DNA of 28,341 nucleotides, taken from the NCBI GenBank assembly GCA_031383555.1, contig JANMZR010000150.1, positions 1 through 28,341 of the forward strand, given 5' to 3'. Shown here piece after piece: positions 1-8,991 of this stretch. The position numbers were made by a program, and so were the translations under genes. This DNA comes from JANMZR01 sp031383555 (GTDB lineage Bacteria > Bacteroidota > Bacteroidia > Cytophagales > Spirosomataceae). Within the stretch, counting starts at the first letter, position 1. The number at the start of each line of letters is the position of its first letter. The notes beneath the pieces were generated by a model that saw only the letters and a list, made by a program, of their open reading frames with translations, ran no database searches and had not been told where the DNA came from.

Positions 1-224
1 GATAACTTTTGGTTACACTAAAGGTCATGTCTACCCGATTTATATCACCCCATTGCGCATTGCCAATTTGAAATCCTATTCAAGAGAGCCGGATTTTAAA
101 ATTTTAGGGCCTATGAAAGACCGAGGAGGCCCAGCAGGACTGGTCATTAAAAATGGATTCATAGTTGCGCAATGGGGTGATATAAATCGGGTAGACATGA
201 CCTTTAGTGTAACCAAAAGTTATC
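1..224. repeat. 59-bp perfect inverted repeat at the window edge (fold-back)
   Basis: Bases 1-59 are the exact reverse complement of bases 166-224, separated by a 106-base unique spacer (60-165). Pairing begins at base 1 and breaks at 60/165. The right arm lies inside the conserved SxxK region of the serine hydrolase gene and is clearly genuine coding sequence, so the left arm is the copy. An inverted duplication that starts exactly on the first base is typical of a fold-back or chimeric read at a contig end. A natural long hairpin is possible but less likely. Confidence 0.9.
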
Positions 225-1009
225 TTTCAACCATTGCAGGTTTAGCAATTGACCTGGAATTGATCAAAAATGTAAACGATAAAGTGAACAAATATGTATG
301 GGACGGAACATTTGTAGGAGAGCATAATTCAAAAGTTACATGGCATCATTTGCTTACACAGTCGTCTGATTGGTCGGGTAGTTTGTTTGGCCTGAATGAT
401 TGGGCCGACAGGCCACCAAAAGAAGGTGGAATTGATGATTGGAAAAACCGTAAGTATTTTGAACCGGGCACAAATTACGAATACAATGATGTACGTGTAA
501 ATCTGCTTTCCTATTCGCTTTTACAGGTTTGGCGTAAACCATTACCTGCTGTGTTAAAAGAAAAAATTATGGATCCAATCGGTGCATCTACAACTTGGAG
601 ATGGTTTGGTTATGAAAACTCATTTGTAAATATGGATGGTATGATGATGCAATCAGTGAGTGGTGGCGGACACCATGGTGGTGGTATTTTTATTAATACA
701 TTGGATCATGCGAGATTCGGCTTGCTTTTTTTAAGAAATGGGAAATGGAAAAACCAACAGTTATTGTCTGAAAATTGGATCAAATCAGTTCAGCAACCCT
801 CTTTTGCCAATAAAAATTACGGTTATATGTGGTGGTTAAATACAAGCCAAGAATGGAAAGGAATTTCACCGAAAATATATTATGCGGATGGTTTTGGCGG
901 TAATTATATTGTAATTGATAAAGAACATGATTTGGTGGTGGTTTTCAGATGGATGGACGGTAGCAAAATAGCCGAAGCTTTACGTTTGATAATCCGATCG
1001 GCAGAATGA
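62..1009 (+). CDS. Serine hydrolase, beta-lactamase class C / SxxK family (5'-truncated)
   Basis: Probably a periplasmic or exported penicillin-binding-protein-like hydrolase; the substrate cannot be told from the sequence. The nucleophile motif SVTK is present, followed about 90 residues later by a Tyr-Asn-Asp block (YNDVRVN) at the usual place of the second catalytic motif. Near the C-terminus GFGGN stands where KTG or HxG is found in relatives, ahead of a typical final strand pair. No trustworthy start exists: the reading frame is open to base 2, but bases 1-59 are a fold-back copy, so the only in-frame candidate, a TTG at 53, lies in duplicated sequence. I take 62 as the first in-frame codon outside the copy. 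The signal peptide and N-terminus are therefore missing. The next gene follows after 36 bases on the same strand. Confidence 0.85.
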   Translation, partial: ANLKSYSREPDFKILGPMKDRGGPAGLVIKNGFIVAQWGDINRVDMTFSVTKSYLSTIAGLAIDLELIKNVNDKVNKYVWDGTFVGEHNSKVTWHHLLTQSSDWSGSLFGLNDWADRPPKEGGIDDWKNRKYFEPGTNYEYNDVRVNLLSYSLLQVWRKPLPAVLKEKIMDPIGASTTWRWFGYENSFVNMDGMMMQSVSGGGHHGGGIFINTLDHARFGLLFLRNGKWKNQQLLSENWIKSVQQPSFANKNYGYMWWLNTSQEWKGISPKIYYADGFGGNYIVIDKEHDLVVVFRWMDGSKIAEALRLIIRSAE

Positions 1010-1045
1010 GAATATATCAATTTTACATCCTTTAAATCAAAAAAA

Positions 1046-1891
1046 ATGAAAAAGAAACTCCTCTTAACCCTCTCAGTTATACTTTTAGCTGCTCAGTTAT
1101 TTGCCCAATACCCACCTGTATTCAAAGGCAGCAACTATGGAAACAACCCAAAAGCTGGGCATTATGCCAATATACGAGGCTTTAAAATGTATTATGAAAT
1201 TTATGGAAATGGAGAACCTTTGCTTTTGATTCATGGCAATGGCGGCTCCGGGAATAATTTTTCGGGACAAATACCCTATTTTGCCCAACATTACAAAGTG
1301 ATTGTGGCAGATAGCAGAGCGCATGGAAAATCTATTGATGCGGGCGATTCATTGAGTTATGAAATGATGGCAGAAGATTTTAATGCCTTACTCGATTATT
1401 TGAAAATAAAATCGTGCAACGTAATTGGCTGGAGCGATGGTGGCAATAATGGTTTACTTTTAGCCATTCATCATCCAGATAAAGTGAAGAAATTGGCTAT
1501 TACAGGAGCCAATATTTTAATAGATTCCTCAGCCATTGCCAATGATATTTTAGCTGTTGACTTTATGAGCGATTTAAATAAATTGGAAAAAACGCCTGAG
1601 GTTTTAAACACCATAAAAGTGACCAAATTATTGTATCTGTTACCCAATATTTCTTTAAAACAACTAAATAATATCAAATGTCCTACGCTTGTTATTGGTG
1701 GTGACCATGATGTAATTTTACCAAAACATACGCTGCTAATTGCTGAAAATATTCCCCAATCAACTTTATGGATTCTGCCCAATTCTGGGCATTCAACTTT
1801 AATTAATTATAAAACTCAATTCAATAAAACCGTAGAAGATTTCTTCAAAAAGCCTTACCGTATTATCAAAGGAATGGATCAAATAAATTAA
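1046..1891 (+). CDS. Secreted alpha/beta hydrolase
   Basis: The 281-residue protein begins with a clear signal peptide (Lys-rich start, hydrophobic core, cleavage near LFA-Q at residue 21), so it is predicted to be periplasmic or exported. The alpha/beta-hydrolase core is complete: the oxyanion HGNGG motif at about residue 63, the nucleophile elbow GWSDGG with Ser130, an acid in GGDHD (Asp222 is the better candidate, Asp220 the alternative) and the catalytic His249 in NSGHS. The cap region is short. Substrate is unknown; esterase, lipase or C-C hydrolase activities all occur in this family. It sits 36 bases after the serine hydrolase and 21 bases before the membrane hydroxylase, consistent with one operon. 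Confidence 0.88.
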   Translation: MKKKLLLTLSVILLAAQLFAQYPPVFKGSNYGNNPKAGHYANIRGFKMYYEIYGNGEPLLLIHGNGGSGNNFSGQIPYFAQHYKVIVADSRAHGKSIDAGDSLSYEMMAEDFNALLDYLKIKSCNVIGWSDGGNNGLLLAIHHPDKVKKLAITGANILIDSSAIANDILAVDFMSDLNKLEKTPEVLNTIKVTKLLYLLPNISLKQLNNIKCPTLVIGGDHDVILPKHTLLIAENIPQSTLWILPNSGHSTLINYKTQFNKTVEDFFKKPYRIIKGMDQIN

Positions 1892-1912
1892 TACTTTAAA
1901 AATAAATAAACT

Positions 1913-2728
1913 ATGGAAAAACTTAAAGCCCTCTTATCAATTGACCTTAACTATCTGATTATCATACTAATAGTGATTTTTTATTCACTAGAGCAAATAC
2001 TAAACAACCCTTTTAAATTTGATAAAAGGCCTAAGCATTTGATCAATAATTTAATGTTCCAAGTAGTTTATTTATCGATAAACTTCTTTTATGCTACTTT
2101 TTTAGTGTTTTGTATTAATTGGTTAAACAGCCACCAGATAGGTTTGTTTTATCTTATTAATTGGCCGATTTGGTTAAAACTATTCCTTGGCGTTGCCTTA
2201 TTTGACATGACCACCTATTGGTTTCATCGAATGGGGCATGTTGTTCCACTGTTATGGCGATTGCATCGGGTGCATCATAGTGATACTACGATGGACTCTT
2301 CTACATATTTTAGGGCACATCCTATTGAAGCATTTTTAAACTTTGGCATTGGCAATATTTTAGCTTCTGCCATTTTTGGTTTGGATTTAACCACTTTCGG
2401 GCTTTATAGCCTTATTTTACTCCCTTTTTTAATTATACAACATATCAACTTAAAAACCCCAGATTATATCGATTCTAGCTTTGGGTTAGTTTTTATGACG
2501 CCTAATCTTCATAAAATTCACCATGAACAAGACCAGTTTCATACCGACTCCAACTATTCAGATATATTTATTCTTTGGGATCGAATTTTTGGAACCTATA
2601 CATATAAACCTTTGAAAGAGATAAAGCTAGGCCTGAAGGAATTTGATTCCGATGAAAAACAATCTTTTTGGTATTTGATGAAAAGTCCGTTTATTTCAAT
2701 AAAACGCAATATTTTAGATAAATTGTAA
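1913..2728 (+). CDS. Fatty acid hydroxylase / sterol desaturase family membrane protein
   Basis: A 271-residue integral membrane protein with the eight-histidine di-iron pattern of the family: HRMGH (His105, His109), HRVHH (His118, 121, 122) and HKIHH (His200, 203, 204), plus His136 and His177 between them. Hydrophobic segments lie at about residues 12-30, 48-68, 85-100 and 150-178. Members hydroxylate or desaturate lipid chains or sterol-like substrates using O2. The bacterial substrate cannot be predicted; membrane lipids, ornithine lipids or carotenoids are possibilities. It is 21 bases from the upstream hydrolase and 17 bases from the downstream transporter, so co-transcription is likely. 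Confidence 0.9.
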   Translation: MEKLKALLSIDLNYLIIILIVIFYSLEQILNNPFKFDKRPKHLINNLMFQVVYLSINFFYATFLVFCINWLNSHQIGLFYLINWPIWLKLFLGVALFDMTTYWFHRMGHVVPLLWRLHRVHHSDTTMDSSTYFRAHPIEAFLNFGIGNILASAIFGLDLTTFGLYSLILLPFLIIQHINLKTPDYIDSSFGLVFMTPNLHKIHHEQDQFHTDSNYSDIFILWDRIFGTYTYKPLKEIKLGLKEFDSDEKQSFWYLMKSPFISIKRNILDKL

Positions 2729-2745
2729 ATAAACAAAAACCTTTA

Positions 2746-4245
2746 ATGCCTAAAATAACCAACCTACCCTCGCCATTAACCATCCTATTTGGCGTAATTT
2801 TATTAGCTTCTATTGGCACTTGGCTTATTCCTGCTGGGCAATATAATAAGCTCTCAGTCAGAGAGAAAACCTTTATAGTGACCACTTCGGCAGGCGAAAA
2901 AATAGTACCTTTTAACCAAAAAACCCTTGACAGCCTACATTTGAATATTGCCTTCGAAAAATTTGAATCTGGCGATATTCGAAAACCCGTTTCAATACCC
3001 GGCACTTACCAAACATTAGAAAGCAAGCCGCAAAGTTTATTGAAAGTACTCCAAGCACCTATTAAAGGCGTTTATGATAGTATAGATATCGTATTTTTTA
3101 TTTTGATAATGGGCAGTTTTGTTTATGTGTTTAATGAAACCAAGGCCATAGAAAAAGGGGTATCTTATTTGGCAAAAAGTATGAAAGGCCGTGAGCCAAT
3201 TTTAATCGTTTTTTTGGTAATTATTTTTTCGTTTTGTCGGGCATCTTATGGCATGGAAGAGGAAGCGCTTGTATTTTATCCCATTTTAGTGCCCCTATTT
3301 TTGAAAGCAGGCTATGATTTATTGGTGCCTTTATCAATCATTTTTGGAGGTACTACTGTGGGAGGCATCGCAGCTTTTTCTAATCCTTTCTCAACCATTA
3401 TTGCCTCCAATGCAGCGGGAATTAACTGGCTGGATGGTATTTACCAACGGCTTTTTCTTTTTGTAATTCTCACTACAATAATGATTTTTTATATTTTACG
3501 CTATGCCAAAAAAGTAAAGAATGACCCAACACAATCAATGGTTTTTAAAATTGATGGCCTTGTAAAATCACCTTATGATGTAAGTCCGGATAATGATACT
3601 GAAATTAACCAACTTTCTGCCAAAACAAAACTCCTATTATTTATTTTCCTATTTACTTTTTTAGGTATGATTGGCGGGGTTATCCTCTTTGATTGGTGGA
3701 CTTTGGAAATGACTGCCCTCATTTTGGCCTCCTCTATTTTGGTGGGAATCATAATGAGAATGAACGAAAAAGTATTCATTTCTCAATTTATAAAAGGAGC
3801 CGAAAGCCTACTTTCAGTGGCTTTGATTGTTGGGGTAGCCCGTGGTGTAACCATTATTCTCAACGATGGAAATGTAAGTGATTCAATACTTTATTATACC
3901 ACAAATTTGGTTCAGGGCATGCCTGCAGCCATCTTTATTCTATTATTACTATTATTTTTCTTCCTGTTTTCGTTATGTATTAGTTCCACTTCTGGCATGG
4001 CTGTACTCACAATGCCCATCATCGGTGCATTGGCAATTATAGTAAATATTCCAGGCAAAGAAGTGGTGAATTCCTATGTTTATGGCATGAATCTCATGTG
4101 TTTTATTTCTCCAACTTCATTGATTTTACCTTCATTGGCAATGGTCAATTTAAGCTATAAAGTTTGGATTAAATTCATAATGCCAATCCTATTTTTGTTC
4201 ACTATTATTTGTGCTTTATTTTTAATAGTTGGCGTCTATTCTTAG
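2746..4245 (+). CDS. YfcC/DcuC-type (ArsB-NhaD-like) transporter
   Basis: A 499-residue polytopic inner-membrane protein. The opening helix with IPAGQY is the family signature, followed by a periplasmic insertion of about 80 residues, then around ten further hydrophobic segments. SYGMEEE near residue 165 and NPFSTIIASNAAG near residue 222 match the conserved re-entrant motifs of YfcC-family proteins, related to C4-dicarboxylate carriers. The transported substrate is unknown; anionic metabolites such as dicarboxylates or basic amino acids are reported for relatives. It is the last gene of the plus-strand run and ends 9 bases from the convergent cytochrome lipoprotein gene, with no room for a separate terminator. 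Confidence 0.85.
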   Translation: MPKITNLPSPLTILFGVILLASIGTWLIPAGQYNKLSVREKTFIVTTSAGEKIVPFNQKTLDSLHLNIAFEKFESGDIRKPVSIPGTYQTLESKPQSLLKVLQAPIKGVYDSIDIVFFILIMGSFVYVFNETKAIEKGVSYLAKSMKGREPILIVFLVIIFSFCRASYGMEEEALVFYPILVPLFLKAGYDLLVPLSIIFGGTTVGGIAAFSNPFSTIIASNAAGINWLDGIYQRLFLFVILTTIMIFYILRYAKKVKNDPTQSMVFKIDGLVKSPYDVSPDNDTEINQLSAKTKLLLFIFLFTFLGMIGGVILFDWWTLEMTALILASSILVGIIMRMNEKVFISQFIKGAESLLSVALIVGVARGVTIILNDGNVSDSILYYTTNLVQGMPAAIFILLLLLFFFLFSLCISSTSGMAVLTMPIIGALAIIVNIPGKEVVNSYVYGMNLMCFISPTSLILPSLAMVNLSYKVWIKFIMPILFLFTIICALFLIVGVYS

Positions 4246-4254
4246 AAATTTTTC

Positions 4255-6924
4255 CTATTTTCCTAACTGATGAATAGTCCCTTGAATGGAACCTGTTAGT
4301 GGTTCGCCTTTAGTATTTTTGATTTTGTAATCTATCGTGATTACATCTACTTTTTCAAGGTTTTCAATACTCAAAATTAGGTTTTTTCCAGTAGTTTGAA
4401 CATTTGTAATTTTTAAGGTTTTTGGATTTAATCTTTCAGAACCATATTTTTTACTTCTCAACAATTGCCACGTTTTTATTTCATAATTTGAAATGGTATT
4501 TCCTGAACTTGCGTCTATCGGAGAATCAAAATTAAGTTGAATACCGTGTTCAAGCACATTCATTTTTATCGGAATAGGAATCGTTTTGCCTGTATAGCGT
4601 AATCTATACAGCCCACCGCCACGCATCATTTGGTTGGTACCCCAGGCTGACATGCCGCATGTATATAATTGTCCATCAGCGGGATTAAATCGGCCTCGCA
4701 TTATGCCAGTGAGAAACTTTACGCCTGGAAGGTCAATCACAGCCCCTTGCTCTTGTCCATTTACAGTTTCGTTTAAAACATATTGAATTTTTCCATAGCC
4801 ATACGAAAGGCTCAAAAGCCCCCCATTTAAGGTCCCCCATTTTTTGCTATCAACCCAAACCATTTCTGAAGGGGAACGGTCATACTTCATATCCACCCAC
4901 ACCAAAGGCTGCTCCATACCCGCTCTCGAAGAGTCTTTTGGAGGATTATAGCCCCACATATTGCCATAAAATTTACCTTCTCCTTTTATCCAATTTATCC
5001 GGTTCATGGGGTTCCAATAGCCCTGTTGGTCTGTAACTATAAAACTTCCATCGGGGTTGATACAAACCCCATTTGCCGCCCTAAAACCAGTAGCAATAAT
5101 ATCGGTTTTTGAGCCATCGGCACTGACTTTTAGCAAGGTTCCATGCTGCGGTATTAAGGCTTCTCGAGCGTGTCTCCCACTTTTTGCATAATAAAAATTC
5201 CCTTCTTTGTCGGTTTGGAGTCCCATCGCAAACTCATGAAAATGATCTGAGACTTGATGGTCATGATTAAAACTTTCATAGAAATCTGTTTCCATATCAC
5301 CGTTCAAATCTCGGAGTAATACCAGCTGATCTCGGCAGGTTACGTATATTTTTTCATCTACAATCTTAATTCCCAAAGGCTGAAATAATCCTGAACCAAT
5401 CCGCTGCCAAGTCAACTCGCCTTCTGGATTTAATAGTCCTTTGATCAACCAAATATCGCCATCGGTAGCACAAACAGCCGCCTGATTTGCATCTTTGAAA
5501 AAATCAATGCCGCTTAATTTCATTCGACAAGCCCAAGGGTTTTCGAAAGGAGGGGTCAGCTGATCTATTACAAAAGGACCCTCTTCTGTGCCTTCGGTTA
5601 TTAAAGTTTTTAATAGTTCGGGATAATGGGCCCGTCCAGTGCCAAAAGTGTATTTTGTTAAAGTTTCAGGCTCGGGAAGCTCATTTGCAGAAAAATTGGC
5701 ACTCTTTTCACTTATAGCCAACGTAACTTTAACCTGCTCTTTGGCATCAACAGTCATGTAAATTTGTCCATTTTCTTCTACTATTGAAGCTCCTTTTCCA
5801 CGTAAACTGACTTTAGCAGAAGCATTTGCCACCCGCATTTTTAAAATGGAATTGGATGGAGAGATATTCAAGGTTCTCGTAAAAACGGAAGGTTCTACAA
5901 ATCCAAATTTTTCTAAAATAGCCGACTCACCCACCGTATAAGAAATCACGATTTGGTCTTCGTGATGATAAAGTCCTTTATAATTTGCCCATGTTTTTGG
6001 TAAGGGGCCAAATGCCCTTCCATCTCTAGCTACAAAACGAGGGTCGTCAAATTTTCCTGTGCTAGGATTGGCCCAACCGGGGCTCACGGGTGTTTCAAAA
6101 TGCAGTTTCCCAACACTACGAGGGTAGGTTTCGTGCTTATCATTTAATAAAATAGCGTTCCAATCTATGAATCCTGTACCCGTGTAGGCACCTGCCACAC
6201 GCATAAGATCGTGGTCAAAAACCATCCAAGCTTTGCCTTTTGAAACCCCTCCTGTGCCTTTATCTAAACGCACCGCAATGCCTTTGTATGCAAAATTATT
6301 TTTTCTGTAGTCCTCATCTTTATAAGGCGATGGGCCTGGCGAGTGATAGCGAGGAATACCCGTTTTTTCGTCCACCAATTCATAAGTATTGATAAAGAAA
6401 TTGCCATAATCCATATCTGCCCATGGTTGGTAAATCTTTGTGGTAGGTCCCCTTGATTTTCCAGTGGGTAGAGAAGCGAGGTACTCAGGCGTTGCTTTTG
6501 AAACAGACATTGATTTGTTTTCAGAAACAAATTCATCTTGTATATAGTGAATTACATCATATTTTTCTTGAGGACTCAGCGCCACTTGAGGGGGCATGGA
6601 GCCATAGCCTTTGGTGATAGTTTGGTACACGGCAAAGGCATCGCCGCCAGCTTTGAAGGGTTCTGCCCAAAATTTCAATGACATGGGAATGGACCCTTCG
6701 TTGTCTTTGTTGCCATGGCAATTGATACAGTTGGCATTGTAAACTCTTTCACCTCGTACCAATGCATCTTTGTTAAAATCTTTGATAAAACCAGCATGAT
6801 CGAGTGCTTTTTCAGTATCGGGAAGGTCCTTCGAAGAAAGGTTATAAACAATAGTATTGGTGGTTTTGCAATTGCTAAGGAGCAATACAAGCGTTAAAAA
6901 AAGGAGAAAGTGTGTTTTATTCAT
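4255..6924 (-). CDS. Cytochrome c / beta-propeller lipoprotein (DUF6797-like)
   Basis: An 889-residue lipoprotein: hydrophobic leader with lipobox LSNC (lipidated Cys19). A c-type heme domain follows (CINCH at 66-70, probable axial Met110 in GSMPPQ). Residues of about 160-400 form a conserved Trp/Asp-rich module that I associate, from memory, with DUF6797. Residues of about 430-800 look like an NHL/PQQ-type propeller similar to soluble sugar dehydrogenases, with repeated NPDG and GNFYY-type strands. The last 80 residues look Ig- or fibronectin-like. This architecture is expected on the cell surface or in the periplasm, passing electrons from an oxidised substrate to its own heme. Which sugar or alcohol is oxidised, or whether the propeller is catalytic, is not shown by the sequence. 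It stands alone and is divergent from the DUF3500 gene. Confidence 0.8.
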   Translation of the reverse strand: MNKTHFLLFLTLVLLLSNCKTTNTIVYNLSSKDLPDTEKALDHAGFIKDFNKDALVRGERVYNANCINCHGNKDNEGSIPMSLKFWAEPFKAGGDAFAVYQTITKGYGSMPPQVALSPQEKYDVIHYIQDEFVSENKSMSVSKATPEYLASLPTGKSRGPTTKIYQPWADMDYGNFFINTYELVDEKTGIPRYHSPGPSPYKDEDYRKNNFAYKGIAVRLDKGTGGVSKGKAWMVFDHDLMRVAGAYTGTGFIDWNAILLNDKHETYPRSVGKLHFETPVSPGWANPSTGKFDDPRFVARDGRAFGPLPKTWANYKGLYHHEDQIVISYTVGESAILEKFGFVEPSVFTRTLNISPSNSILKMRVANASAKVSLRGKGASIVEENGQIYMTVDAKEQVKVTLAISEKSANFSANELPEPETLTKYTFGTGRAHYPELLKTLITEGTEEGPFVIDQLTPPFENPWACRMKLSGIDFFKDANQAAVCATDGDIWLIKGLLNPEGELTWQRIGSGLFQPLGIKIVDEKIYVTCRDQLVLLRDLNGDMETDFYESFNHDHQVSDHFHEFAMGLQTDKEGNFYYAKSGRHAREALIPQHGTLLKVSADGSKTDIIATGFRAANGVCINPDGSFIVTDQQGYWNPMNRINWIKGEGKFYGNMWGYNPPKDSSRAGMEQPLVWVDMKYDRSPSEMVWVDSKKWGTLNGGLLSLSYGYGKIQYVLNETVNGQEQGAVIDLPGVKFLTGIMRGRFNPADGQLYTCGMSAWGTNQMMRGGGLYRLRYTGKTIPIPIKMNVLEHGIQLNFDSPIDASSGNTISNYEIKTWQLLRSKKYGSERLNPKTLKITNVQTTGKNLILSIENLEKVDVITIDYKIKNTKGEPLTGSIQGTIHQLGK

Positions 6925-6967
6925 TAGAGTTAAAATATCAATTTAGCGAATTTGCAAACATTGGGAC

Positions 6968-6975
6968 CAAATTTA
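6968..6975 (-). promoter_or_regulatory. Possible -7 element for the cytochrome lipoprotein gene
   Basis: Read on the minus strand this is TAAATTTG, an exact fit to the Bacteroidota -7 consensus TAnnTTTG, placed so that the transcript would have a leader of about 35 bases. No TTTG-like -33 element is found at the correct spacing, so the call is weak. Confidence 0.3.
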
Positions 6976-7075
6976 TAATTAAACAATCGAAGTTTTAAAA
7001 CATTGACTATAATTTATTTAAGGTTTGATTAAATTTATGATTTCCTTACTATATTTATTCGCCATATTTTGGTTG

Positions 7076-7106
7076 GTTGGCATATATTTTTAGGATAATA
7101 TATTTG
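7076..7106 (+). promoter_or_regulatory. Candidate Bacteroidota promoter upstream of the DUF3500 gene
   Basis: GTTG at 7076-7079 (one mismatch to TTTG), a 19-base spacer, then TATATTTG at 7099-7106, an exact match to TAnnTTTG. The spacing equals that of the strong gcvP promoter in this window. It implies a long leader of about 215 bases before the ATG at 7330, containing the palindromes noted in the intergenic entry. Confidence 0.45.
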
Positions 7107-7329
7107 AATACATGAAATTATTATTCGCTTTTATTGGCATAAAAAGTATAGTTTAAGCGAGTAATAATATTTTATATTATTGATATACCGTTAATTAACA
7201 GTTATTTTAAGAAATATAAATATTAAAAATATAGGAGTTTTTTGAAAATATAAAACCAATAATTATAATTCCATTTTATTAAACTATATTTAATTGTTAA
7301 AAGCACAAAACAATATTTTTCTAAACCTA

Positions 7330-8841
7330 ATGAAAACCAACCTATCTCAAAAACTATTTTTAGGAATCATCTTCATTTTTACATTCCAAAAAATATCGGC
7401 ACAAGAAACAAAAATCACTTTCATGCTCAAAATCACAGAGCTGGAAAACGCTGATTCTGTATATTTGATGGGGCCTCTGCCTGTAAATAAAGCTTTTTCA
7501 ATAAAAGATAGGCAACTTTTGGCCAACCCACAATCTGACGGAATTTACTTTATCACTGCCAATTTACCCGACTCAATGGCTGGTAAATCGTTGAAATACA
7601 TGTATTATTCGTCCACAACAAAAACGAATGATGTGTTGCATAAAATAATTGCAGAGAAAAATACCAATAAAACGGTAACCGACCTTTGGGGCTATTTAGA
7701 TGGTTTGGCAGGTAAAGTAAAACCAACACAGCAAATGCTTGTTCGTCAACTCAATACGCCAGAAGAGGCTGCCTATTTGGCAAAGCCTTATAATGGCATC
7801 ACTACCGATGGCCAAAAGCAAGAAAACCTTTTCCCAATTAAAAAAACTGGGCAAAGTACAGAAGTGGTGCGCATTGCTACAGAAACTTTTATCAATTCCC
7901 TATCGTCGGAGCAAAAAGCAAAATGTACCTTTCCAATTGACTCTTATGAATGGCAAAAATGGCATAATGTTGACTTTTATAAACGTACTGGAATCGGTTT
8001 GGAAGAGTTGACAAAGGAACAAAAAGAGCTTGCTTTTGGAATTTTACACGCTGGTTTAAGCACTAAAGGCCTGAAAAAAACTAGAGATGTGATGAGCATG
8101 GAGGCGTATTTGTCAATTCTTACCCCTGGCAACAAAATGCTGGGAGGCGAAAAATATTGGTTCACTTTTATGGGAACACCCTCAGCAACTGCACCTTGGG
8201 GCTTTCAATATGATGGCCACCACCTTATTATCAACTATTTTGTAATGGGCGACCAAGTTGTAATGACTCCTACTTTTATGGGTTCTGAGCCTAATTACAT
8301 CCCTGAAGGGCCTAACAAAGGCCTTCGTACTTATGAATCAGAAGAGAAAAAAGGGTTGGCCTTTTTCCAATCATTAAGCAAATCTCAAAAAGATAAAGCA
8401 ACGGTTTGGCACAACATGGACCAAGATTTTAATCGAACTGAGGCCTTTCGTGACAATGAAATATTGGCCACACAAGGTATTTCGGCTAAAGAATTAAATA
8501 AAACTCAACAAGCCTTCCTGCTCGATTTAATTCATGAATATGTCGGAAATATTAAAGAAGGCCACGACAAAGTGAAAATGGCAGAAGTAAAAAAACATTT
8601 GAAAAAAACCAATTTCAGCTGGGTGCAAACTGACGGGGTCAACGACCTTTTTTATTATCGAATACATAGCCCCGTGATATTGATTGAGTTTGACCATCAA
8701 ATTCCTGTGGCCGTTTGGGACCGCAATAAACCTCGGCCTGGGCCTGTCAAATACCATATTCACACCGTAGTGCGCACACCCAATGGCAACGATTATGGGA
8801 AAGATTTATTAAGAGCGCATTTGGAAAAAGAGCATAAATAA
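7330..8841 (+). CDS. Secreted DUF3500 family protein
   Basis: A 503-residue exported protein of uncharacterised function. I chose the ATG at 7330 rather than the in-frame TTG at 7294 because a normal signal peptide (MKTNLSQ then a hydrophobic core, ending near ISAQ) starts there. The body matches my recollection of DUF3500: a DGHHLIINY block followed by VVMTPTFMGSEP in the centre, and a C-terminal IHSPVILIEFDHQ plus HIHTVVRTPNGNDYG block. The dense conserved His and Asp residues suggest a metal-binding or hydrolytic site, but no activity is established. Residues of about 25-100 look like a small beta-rich domain in front of DUF3500. The next gene starts 150 bases downstream and probably has its own promoter. 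Confidence 0.85.
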   Translation: MKTNLSQKLFLGIIFIFTFQKISAQETKITFMLKITELENADSVYLMGPLPVNKAFSIKDRQLLANPQSDGIYFITANLPDSMAGKSLKYMYYSSTTKTNDVLHKIIAEKNTNKTVTDLWGYLDGLAGKVKPTQQMLVRQLNTPEEAAYLAKPYNGITTDGQKQENLFPIKKTGQSTEVVRIATETFINSLSSEQKAKCTFPIDSYEWQKWHNVDFYKRTGIGLEELTKEQKELAFGILHAGLSTKGLKKTRDVMSMEAYLSILTPGNKMLGGEKYWFTFMGTPSATAPWGFQYDGHHLIINYFVMGDQVVMTPTFMGSEPNYIPEGPNKGLRTYESEEKKGLAFFQSLSKSQKDKATVWHNMDQDFNRTEAFRDNEILATQGISAKELNKTQQAFLLDLIHEYVGNIKEGHDKVKMAEVKKHLKKTNFSWVQTDGVNDLFYYRIHSPVILIEFDHQIPVAVWDRNKPRPGPVKYHIHTVVRTPNGNDYGKDLLRAHLEKEHK

Positions 8842-8868
8842 TTGTTATTTTTGAAATTTATGCCATTG

Positions 8869-8899
8869 TTTGGTATATAGTTTTAATTTATTAACTTTT
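8869..8899 (+). promoter_or_regulatory. Candidate promoter for the T9SS cargo gene
   Basis: TTTG at 8869-8872, 19-base spacer, then TAACTTTT at 8892-8899, one mismatch from TAnnTTTG. Expected leader is about 85 bases. A second -7-like match, TATTTTTG at 8846-8853, has TTTG at 8820-8823 with a longer 22-base spacer and is the alternative. Confidence 0.4.
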
Positions 8900-8991
8900 A
8901 GTCAGTAAGAACATAAACAAAGGCAGTCAAATTTTTGAATTCAAATCATAGTCAGTTTTTATTCAATTTAAACCTTTAAACTATACAAATC

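Larger units (their letters stand above)
6925..7329. other. AT-rich divergent intergenic region
   Basis: About 400 bases lie between the divergent cytochrome lipoprotein and DUF3500 genes. The region is strongly AT-rich. It contains candidate promoters in both directions, an AT-only hairpin (arms 7163-7170 and 7174-7181, three-base loop) and a ten-base palindrome GTTAATTAAC at 7190-7199. Two very short open frames (7037-7093 and 7112-7156) have no convincing support as genes. Confidence 0.6.

Noticed and set aside
7037..7093. 18-codon hydrophobic frame in the divergent gap
   Set aside because: Such frames are expected by chance in AT-rich DNA, and no initiation signal precedes it.
7294..7329. 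N-terminal extension of the DUF3500 protein from a TTG codon
   Set aside because: The extension would precede a normal signal peptide that starts at the ATG at 7330.
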